Shown: positions 56,591-64,000 of the stretch, piece after piece
Position numbering within the stretch: position 1 is the stretch's first letter
Layout of the letters: the number at the start of each line of letters is the position of its first letter
DNA from: Amoebophrya sp. A120
Lineage: Eukaryota > Sar > Dinophyceae > Syndiniales > Amoebophryaceae
Assembly: GCA_905178155.1 (NCBI GenBank)
Contig: CAJINV010000002.1
Coordinates: forward strand, 2,636,226 to 2,700,225
Reading direction: 5' to 3'
DNA: 64,000 nt
The notes under the pieces: generated by a model
Told to the model about the DNA's origin: nothing
The model's input: the letters and a program-made list of their open reading frames with translations, nothing else
Database searches by the model: none
Translations under genes and position numbers: made by a program

Positions 56591-57733
56591 GTAGAGGAAA
56601 AAACAAAAAGGCAGCGGGCGGCAGTAGTCGTCCCAGCGAGGCTGAGGACATACGACGACAAAGAAGTTGCAACCTCTGGAAGCTTCAAGTACCTGGGAAC
56701 AACAGTAGCGAACAACGCAAGCACGACAAAAGAAGTGGAAAGGCGCACAGGGATAGCAAAAGCAACGGCGGAGCAACTGCGAAGAGTGTGGAGAGACAAA
56801 GCGACCCCGGAAGAACTAAAGGCGGAGCTTTTTTCGGCGTTGTGCAGCTCCGTGGCGCTGTACAATTCCGAAACGTGGACCCTGCGCGAGCAGGACATGA
56901 AGCTTCTGAAACAGTACCAGCACCAGACGCTGAGAACGCTCACGGGGGAGTGGAGGGCCTGGCAGAAGGAGGCAGAGAAGGGGCAGGAAGAAGAAGAGCT
57001 GCAGGAGCTAGACGACGCAGCGGAATACGCAAGTCGGATGGACCTCTGCCGGAAGGCAGGGGTCTTGGACATAGAAACGATGCTGCGGGAGAAACGGGTG
57101 GCCTGGATCGCGCATGCAGCGCGAGACAGGTCAGAGAATTCTTTTATGTGGATCGCCACCGAGATACGCAGAAAGAGTATTTGGGGAAAGCAGGCGGCGC
57201 TCGATCTCGAGCGCTATGGATTCACGCTAGAAGCACTCACGCAGCAGCCACCAGACGCAGAAACAGTGCGCAACACACTAAAAGAAAAAAGAGCATACCA
57301 GACCGGGAGAGGGGAGAAGCCGAGGCAAAAACGACAGAAAACAGAGCGCACAGAGCAGATGCGAGAGGAGCAGCGGCAGAGAATAGCGCAGCAAAAAGCG
57401 GAACAAGAAGAGGAACGGCGGCAATTTGTCCAGAAAATCGACGGCAAACGCTGGGTGAGATTACCCGGCCGACGGGATGCCTGGCACCCAGAAGACGACG
57501 CCCAGGTGCTGTTCACCGCGACGGACGATTTTTGTGAAAATACGGGAAGAGAAATCCTGTATGTTGCCGGCTTGACCTTCTACCGAAACCCGGAGGACCA
57601 CACGTGGAGCACAGAATGACCGGGGGATGCTAAAAGACAGTGTTTGTGTGCACGTCCAGTCAAGAAAAAGACAAGAAAATAGATACGAGGCTATTTATTT
57701 CGGACAAGCACAAGAATGATGATGATGATGATG
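56591..57733 (+). mobile_element. 5'-truncated LINE (non-LTR retrotransposon) 3' fragment
   Basis: Encodes the C-terminal part of a LINE reverse-transcriptase polyprotein, open to TGA 57617-57619. Motifs: VATSGSFKYLGTTVANNAST, VERRTGIAKATAEQLRRVW, ALYNSETWTLREQDMKLL, QYQHQTLRTLTG, DLCRKAGVLDIETMLREKRV, AWIAHAARD. The SFKYLG, SETWTL and REKRxxWxxH signatures are typical of this region. The RT catalytic part is missing. The 3' end has a short GAT repeat (57717-57732) as tail. Flanks share 12 bp (CACTGACGGTAC) at 56579-56590 and 57734-57745, a target-site duplication. The copy cannot be autonomous. Confidence 0.88.
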
Positions 57734-57745
57734 CACTGACGGTAC
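57734..57745. repeat. Right target-site copy of the LINE fragment
   Basis: CACTGACGGTAC immediately after the GAT tail, identical to 56579-56590 and 55515-55526. Confidence 0.85.
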
Positions 57746-58208
57746 ATCTCGCCAACCTTTTATTTCGGAACCGCTTTACTTTTTGTGAAAAATCCAGGGT
57801 CCCGGTTTGTCCCACCTTTTTGTCGATATTGCGCTCAACCGAAAGGCTGAGCTGTATATTTTTTTTCGTTTTTTATTTCCTCTTCCAGTAAGTTCACGTT
57901 GTTGTACTTACGTAGAATTGCAGGTAGTTGATTTTGAGATTTCATTTTCTACCTCTTCTACTGACAGCACATCTTCGAGCCGCTTACTGGAGTCTTTAGA
58001 AATTCTTGTAGCAGTCACTGATTTACCCGTCGATTTTTTTCTGAGCAAGAAAAAATCGACCGGGCCCGTTTTTCTTTCTACCCATTTTTATCATTTTATT
58101 CCGTAAAGCTCAAGCTACTGTGAATCTCAGTTTCTAGCTCGTTATCTCGCGATCTATCCCTACCCCAGCGAATACTTTTTCCTGAAAAAAATAAACTACT
58201 ACAGAAAT
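57746..58208. other. Intergenic / leader of the protease gene
   Basis: No coding frame supported. 57888-57923 (GTAAGTTCAC to GAATTGCAG, 36 bp) is another possible ultra-short leader intron. Confidence 0.5.
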
Positions 58209-61200
58209 ATGAGTAGAAAAATGGCACGCAAGACGATTCAAGCCTTTCTCGCCGCTGCCGCAACGGCGTTGTCCTTATCGCCGCTGTTCACAGGAACTGT
58301 AGTCACCGCGCAGATCTCTTCCCCGAGCGGGCAGGCGAATAGCCAATGCGGGGTCAGCCCGAATGGGAAAGTTTTGGACACAAGCAATATCCGGCAGTTG
58401 GAGTCAAAGTTGAATACCATGGTAAATCAGGATCGAACTGAGGATAAAAACGATGAAGAACGACCTTCAGAAGAAGTAGATTTGTTCCAGCCCCGTTCTC
58501 TCCTCGTCGGCGGTCAGGATTCCGACCCCTGCGAGTGGGCCTGGCATGTGGCGTTAGTCCAGATTGAGCGCACGGTCAGGACCGTAACAAATGTGGACGG
58601 TTCTTCCACAACCACGAAGTCCCTTCGGTGGCGGTATCGGTGTGGCGGATCTCTGCTGTCCGAAACCCACGTCTTGACCGCGGCGCACTGTGTGGACGAC
58701 TTGACCAGCGCGGACTCGTTGCACGTGCTCGTCGGGCTTCACTCCTTACTGGATTTGCAGAGGATGTCGGAACACGAGCTTGAAAAGCACGTCGTCGCGG
58801 TGCAAGTGGTCCACATCCACCCCGGGTATTACAACAACAATCAAAGACGGAAGAACCGGAACAAGAACAACGTGAAAGCGGAGGGGTCTAGCGGAAATCT
58901 CTTGTACGACTACGCGGTCCTCGGCCTGGTCGCGCCGCCGAACGGGGCCGGAACATCATCAAATGGACCCAATCAGCAGGACAAATCGACATCCGACAAC
59001 GACTTCATCGACGACATTGCAGATTTCATTTTCGACGGAGATCCGGTTCTGTCGGACGAATCCTTCAGCAATATGCATTGCTAATATGTCTGGGTCTGGA
59101 AGGATGCGAACTTGTGATGCATGTTGCGAATCATGCAAAAATCTGTGTTGCATGACTTGCAAAAGCTGTCCATTTCTGGCCATGCTGAGAGAGCATTTGC
59201 ATTTCTCATGCACAATAGGCATCACCAAGGGGCTGCAAAACGTGTGACGCCATGCGGCCCTGCATTACAGACTTGGCGGAGCTTGGAAAAACTGCATGAC
59301 AAGTCTCGGAATCTTACAGACCCAGACATATTTGCATTGCATAAGCAACTTCGCCTTACAATCCAACACCGACGCGCACTCTAATACAAATCTGAACGCA
59401 AACTTCGTCCCGGAGCTGATGCGGAGCAAAAAATGCCTAGTCAACGGCGAACCGCGGATCAATTTCGTCTGCCTCCCAAACGCGCCCTTAGACTCCGAGG
59501 CGATAAAACGCAAGTACGAGGGGGAGAAGGGAGTGATCGGCGATTTGACGGTCTATGCCGATAACGTCGGGTCCACAGGAAGTTTTTCCGGCAACGGCCC
59601 TAACCACTTGGAGGATTACATCTGCGTGACCACCGGTTGGGGCCAGTCCGAGCAGTCTTCTTCCGCTACGTCTGATTTGATCCCCAATGTTCTCCAAGAA
59701 ACGGAGATTGAATTAAACCAACACTGCTCTGTGTACGCATCAGCAACTTCATCCGGAGGTTCTAGTAACTCCGACTCCTCCTCTGCGATTGAGCAATTTT
59801 TCCAGAACATCCGGGGAGACAACTACCCGTCGATCTTTATCCTGTGTAAAAACGCCCCCACATCAGAGAGTCTGTCATGCGATAATCAGGATCACAGACT
59901 GGATCTGTGATGCGTTTGGACCACTAGCTAGGCACGACTATATTACACTGCGCAGCCAAAGAACTTGTCATGCGTGAGTCCCAAACATGCCCGATTTGTC
60001 TTGCCAAGATCCCAACTTGCCTCTGGGCTGCTGGGGACGTCTTTATTACACAGGATAATCTTGTGCGGTTCCGGCCTGAACCTCGCTTCCAACCCGCAGC
60101 ACACGGGTATGGAAGTGTCAGAATCGAAATCGACAAAATCGAAATGATTTGTCATGCATGAAATGGATTCCAGTTCGAACCCAGTTTCTAAGTGGCGCAT
60201 CACAAATTCTGGTGGTGCCTAAATCCAGTTTGTAATGCTGTTTAGGCAAAGAAGCCCGATTCTCTCATGCTGCTTTAGCAGCTCGAGGTATAGCCCCAAA
60301 CAGGCTTGCAATCGGCCTCACATGCCTGCTCTGCAACACACGTATTTCGCGTTATGCATTTTATGCATCACAAATTTTTCGATTTTGTCAATTTCGATCC
60401 TGACAGTTCCATAACGGGGTCCGGGTCCTGCGCCGGGGATTCCGGGGGCCCGCTGGTTTGCAAACACAAGAATTCCGACCAGTGGGTGCAATACGGGATC
60501 GTTTCGCAGGGGAGATCGCTGTCGGGCGAGGTCTTGCAGGATTGCGACGTTTCGAACGAAGATCATGACTTGGAAACCTGGTTTGCCGATACCTTCTACG
60601 CAAGGAGCTGGATCTACGAAAAGGCAAGCCTTATGAAATGCAAAAATGTCTGGGTCCGGAACAATGCAAACTTGTGATGCTGTGTTTGGATGCTATAAAA
60701 AATTTGTATTGCGTGACCAGCAAGAGGAGTCCATTTTGTTTTTGTGCTCCGTGGAGAGGGTATTTCTCATGCGGAACAGGCATCAGGAAGCTCTCTAAAA
60801 ATCTGTGATGCTAGACCACGCATTACAGGCGTCAGGGGTTATGCAAAATATGCATCACAAGCCTGGCAATCTTCCAGACCCAGACACTTTTGCATTCCAT
60901 AAGCCTCTCCACCCAACCATTGGAATACGAGCAGCCGAAACGAGCGGTCGCCAGGATTTTCGTGTATCAAATGCAAAAATGTATGGGTCTGGAAGATTGT
61001 CATGCTAGTCCGGTAAGACTCTGCACTCTGTATTGCGCGGCCACCAAGAGGTCCTCTTGCATGTCATGCAAAAGCGCAGCTTCTCATGCGAAATACGCAT
61101 CACAGAAGCACGAAAAAACTTGTCATGCTTGGCGGCGCAGTACAGAGCGCTTATTGTTCACGGACTTGCATCACAAGTTTCCAGACCCAGACATTTTTGC

Positions 61201-62996
61201 AATCCATATCGTGATCGCGTGCTTGATTTTGATCGGCGTCGCGGTGATCTACGAAATCTACCGCTGCGGAAAGGACGGGATGACGGTCTATTGCTACCGG
61301 CGGTGCTGCTGCGGCTGTTGCGATTGCCTCTGGCGGATGTGCGGGCTGAAGGGGAAAAAGTATTTTCCAAAACTAACTACAACTTTAACTTTTGTGTTTT
61401 CCTTTTCATCAAAATTCGTTATCCGTGTAGAAGAGCGTCAGCTTTGCTTCGTCTTTTTCCAGCAAGCGCAATACAAAACTCAAAAAACCTATACTTATAC
61501 CATATCAGGCCCGCCCCCGTGACTTCCCCTACGGCGACCCGGAACAACAACGCCGCGCGCGGCCTCCCCTCCGCTATCCGCCGGAACAGCAACTCTTCTT
61601 ACCAGGAATTGGTGGAAGCGCAACGCTATGCACTGCAAATATGTCTGGGTCGGGAAGAATGCAACTTGTGATGCAAATTTCAGACAACGCAAAGATCTGT
61701 CATGCATGAACAGCAAATGCGGCCCAAAAATTGGCACCGCAATAGGGGATTTGTCATGCGGATTAGGCAACATCGGGACACCTTCTCAAGACGTGTAATG
61801 CTACGATTTGCATGACAGACCTCCTTGGTCATGCAAGAGCAGCATGACAAACATCTGCACTCACCTAGACCCAGACATATTTGCATTTGATAAACGCCGA
61901 TTCGATTCCGGGATGATGGTACCAAATGTAAAAATGTCTGGGTCTGGAAGGTTGGAACTTGTGATGCTAACTTTGGACTCTAAAAAAATCTGTATTGCAT
62001 GACCAGCAATAGGAGCCCAGTTTGTGCTACGCGGGGAGGGCGTTTGTCATGCGGGATAGGCATCAGGAAGGCCTCTAAAAATATGTGATGCCAGATCATG
62101 CATTACAGACATCCTGAGTCATGGAAGATATGCATGACAAACCTGGCAACCTTCCAGACCCAGACATTTTTACAGTTGATAGATGGGCCAAGTCCCTCCG
62201 GCCTTTCTCGTTGGCCGGAACCGGGGTACTGCAGCTCATACGGCCCCGAACGTCATTCCTGTTGTACAACCGGGAGCAAATGGTGCTGCAGGTGGTCCCC
62301 CAGGGGGGATGTACTTGATGCAAGCCCCGATTCCGGTCCAGATTAACCCGAACACCGGGAGCTTGCGGTACAATCAAAATGCTAATTTGAATTCCCGGGG
62401 ACCAGCACCTGGACCACACAACCATAACAACAACCAGCAGCGACTAGGCCGTCCCCACTCCGCTCCCATGGTGACGATTATGGAGCAGTCGCAGCCGATC
62501 GGGAACACCAACAATGCGATGAATCCTCAACCACAATCCGCTATCAAATGCAAAAATGTCTGGGTCTGGAAGAATGCAAGATTTGTCATGCATATTTCTC
62601 ATGACACATGATGCCTGTAACTAATGCTTGACCTAGCATCGTAGACTTTTGGAGGACTTCCTGATGCACCTTCCGCATGAGAAATGCCCTGTTGTTCGTG
62701 TAGCAAAAACTGCACTACCCCTCTTGCTGGTCATGCAATATAATTTTTTTTACACTCCAAAAACAGCATGACAAGTTGCAATCTTCCAGACCCAGACATT
62801 TTTGCAGTTGATATCCGCTGCGGTGCAGCAAGTCCAGATTGATTTGCAGAAAGACAGTGAACTGATCATCGCCGAGGCGATCGAGTTGGCGCGGAAACAA
62901 AAGCAAAATTTGATCGTCATCACGGGGGAAGACACGCGGGTGGAAGTGGCGCCGGCAGACGCGGAAGAAGTTTTACCTGCGCTGCGGGCGGCGTGA
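58209..62996 (+). CDS. Membrane-anchored trypsin-like serine protease
   Basis: Exons 58209-59071, 59349-59837, 60063-60107, 60419-60631, 60907-60964, 61214-61359, 61509-61626, 61898-61919, 62187-62541 and 62819-62996 total 2487 nt (828 residues). Signal peptide MSRKMARKTIQAFLAAAATA, then S1 family features: LLVGGQDSDPCEWAWHV activation region, TAAHC with His about 160, YDYAVLGL with Asp about 234, CVTTGWGQ, and CAGDSGGPLVC with Ser about 474. The triad is complete. A membrane helix (VIACLILIGVAVIYEIY, about 558-575) and a cysteine-rich stretch (CYRRCCCGCCDCLWRMC) follow, then a G/P/N/Q-rich tail. So the protease likely faces outside or a secretory lumen, tethered by its C-terminal half. Eight introners and one GT-AG intron (61360-61508). 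Confidence 0.9.
59072..59343 (+). mobile_element. Introner, family A, forward copy
   Basis: 272 bp; perfect target copies agcaa (59067-59071, 59344-59348). Excision gives DESFSNFALQSN. Confidence 0.95.
59838..60057. mobile_element. Introner, family E
   Basis: 220 bp; starts TATCCTGTGTAAAAACGCC. Perfect target copies atctt (59833-59837, 60058-60062). Excision gives NYPSILCGSGLN. Confidence 0.94.
60108..60413. mobile_element. Introner, family C
   Basis: 306 bp; perfect target copies acggg (60103-60107, 60414-60418). Excision gives QHTGSGSCAGDSGGP, rebuilding the catalytic-serine motif. Confidence 0.96.
60632..60901 (+). mobile_element. Introner, family A, forward copy
   Basis: 270 bp; perfect target copies agcct (60627-60631, 60902-60906). 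Excision gives YEKASLSTQPLE. Confidence 0.95.
60965..61208 (+). mobile_element. Introner, family A, forward copy
   Basis: 244 bp; perfect target copies tcgtg (60960-60964, 61209-61213). Excision gives ARIFVIACLILIG, joining into the membrane helix. Confidence 0.95.
61360..61508 (+). other. Canonical GT-AG intron in the protease gene
   Basis: 149 bp, GTATTTTCCA to ACCATATCAG. It is needed to switch from the frame of the cysteine-rich stretch to the frame of TATRNNNAARG and EAQRRFDSGMMGQ; with it the whole CDS is a multiple of three. Confidence 0.75.
61627..61892 (+). mobile_element. Introner, family A, forward copy
   Basis: 266 bp; perfect target copies aacgc (61622-61626, 61893-61897). Excision gives LVEAQRRFDSG. 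Confidence 0.95.
61920..62181 (+). mobile_element. Introner, family A, forward copy
   Basis: 262 bp; starts TACCAAATG rather than TATCAAATG. Perfect target copies gatgg (61915-61919, 62182-62186). Only 22-27 nt of exon separate it from the previous introner. Excision gives DSGMMGQVPPA. Confidence 0.95.
62542..62813 (-). mobile_element. Introner, family A, reverse copy
   Basis: 272 bp; perfect target copies tccgc (62537-62541, 62814-62818). Excision gives PQPQSAAVQQVQ. Confidence 0.95.
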
Positions 62997-64000
62997 AAAG
63001 AGGGGGTTTAGTACAATGCCTCGCCATTGGCATTGCCCAACATGAATGGTTCCTGTCGAAGGCGAAAGTACAAAAAGGGATTGACTTCTTGTTGTTTTCA
63101 GAAAGTGTAGAAGAACACTGAGTGTCTGTAGTTACCATCGAATCCATCTACCTGAAACGTTTCTATGTTTACGTTTTCATCCCAGCTTTCTTTTTCATTT
63201 TCATTGCATGTGCACATGCTTTTAAGTACTTAGTCTCTCTCTCTCTCTTCGTAGTTCAGGCTACAGCACATAGACTGCTCTATTTCTACCCGGCGCCGCA
63301 AAGGTGCTTGGTCATTTTTTTAATTCTAGAAAGACATAGAAGGTAGTATTCGCAAAGACATCAAGATCAAAGTGACCAATTCTTCGACTACTCAGTACAA
63401 GGAACAATGCGGACTTTGTTGTCTTGAGATGCTCGAGTCCTATCATGAGAACCGCTTTTGATCAGATGCGGAATAATACTACAGGACGGTGTCATGAGCG
63501 ATGAATTCACTGCATAAAAAAGTAGAAAAAACCTCTCTGTTTCTTTTTTTCTGGGTTTGCGTCGGAAATAAAAACCCTGCGTCGTGGTCGTGTTCTTCAA
63601 TGTGCACATCTGGTTCACCAGTGTGTAAGAGCGGAGGGCGCAAAGTAACTTTCCAGCTGGCGGCTGCCCCTGCATCCAACCAAAGCAACTTTCCAGCTGG
63701 CGGCTGCTCCTGCAGCCCCGTTGGAGTTCAGCGCACTGGTGCCCCCTGTGGCTACCCGCGAGCGCCAACACGAATAGCCGACGGATGAAGAAAGGCGCAT
63801 CCTTCCGAAAACGCTGGCCCGCACAGTAATCCCCTCCCGCATTGTCCAAGCGCGCTACGAAATGGGGAAAGGCAACGGGAAAAAAAGGCAAGCGAGCCGG
63901 CCCCGCGTCGCCATCTGCTCGGCAATGTGGACGCGGCCGGCCTCTGGCGCCTTTTTGTCCCTGCTTTCGGTGTGGCCATTTCGGGCAGCTTTGGCGCGGC
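62997..64000. other. Noncoding, with a short direct repeat and GC-rich end
   Basis: No supported gene. AACTTTCCAGCTGGCGGCTG is repeated at 63647 and 63687 (period 40 bp). From about 63750 the sequence becomes GC-rich, as at 25.8-26.4 kb. Confidence 0.55.
63647..63707. repeat. Two-unit 40-bp direct repeat
   Basis: A 21-bp identical block, AACTTTCCAGCTGGCGGCTG plus C, at 63647-63667 and 63687-63707, each followed by CCCTGCA or TCCTGCA. Confidence 0.8.

Noticed and set aside
80-62813. Spaced repeats could be read as a CRISPR array or bacterial insertion sequences
   Set aside because: Repeats are inverted ends of separate elements inside eukaryotic genes, with 5-bp duplications and no regular spacer array. 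No transposase or Cas gene is present.

Overview
The window is nuclear DNA from a protist. Genes are long and intron-rich, GT-AG introns are present, and there are Pol III-type U6 and SRP RNA genes and a LINE fragment. Nothing looks bacterial. Every gene I can support lies on the + strand over 64 kb, which is the unidirectional layout known from dinoflagellates. Coding sequences are repeatedly interrupted by 145-314 bp elements with terminal inverted repeats and 5-bp target-site duplications. This combination fits introner-rich alveolates, and best fits the parasitic dinoflagellate Amoebophrya (Syndiniales). That placement is an inference from family knowledge and was not checked by a search.

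Layout. 1-3494: two tandem ankyrin-repeat genes. 4947-12796: a TAPT1-family membrane protein with a huge disordered N-terminus. 13736-18730: cysteine-rich PAN/Apple-like surface proteins, exon structure partly resolved. 19-21.5 kb: mostly noncoding, with decayed introner pieces. 21580-23950: small membrane proteins. 24945-26976: a secreted protein resembling a permuted papain fold, broken by a GC-rich stretch. 28571-32321: two lysine- and acid-rich proteins. 34322-42891: a 2,512-residue protein with a SAM-like segment. 43003-43727: SRP RNA and U6 snRNA behind one shared upstream element. 43936-48441: a disordered protein. 49903-52724: a 403-residue charged protein, with a rearranged partial copy at 55.2-56.6 kb. 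53519-53911: a small secreted protein. 56591-57745: a LINE fragment. 58209-62996: a membrane-anchored trypsin-like protease. 62997-64000: noncoding.

The main result is the set of 42 well-defined introner elements in eight terminal-repeat families. All start TA and nearly all end ATA. 34 of 42 have perfect 5-bp target duplications, and excising the element with one duplicate restores the reading frame. In the genes I could fully chain (two ankyrin genes, TAPT1, the SAM-like gene, the 403-residue gene, the protease) the spliced length is an exact multiple of three. Two paralog comparisons give filled/empty sites, so the elements arrived as insertions and act as introns from the start. The main family (16 forward, 9 reverse) is inserted in both orientations, so either strand must be spliceable.
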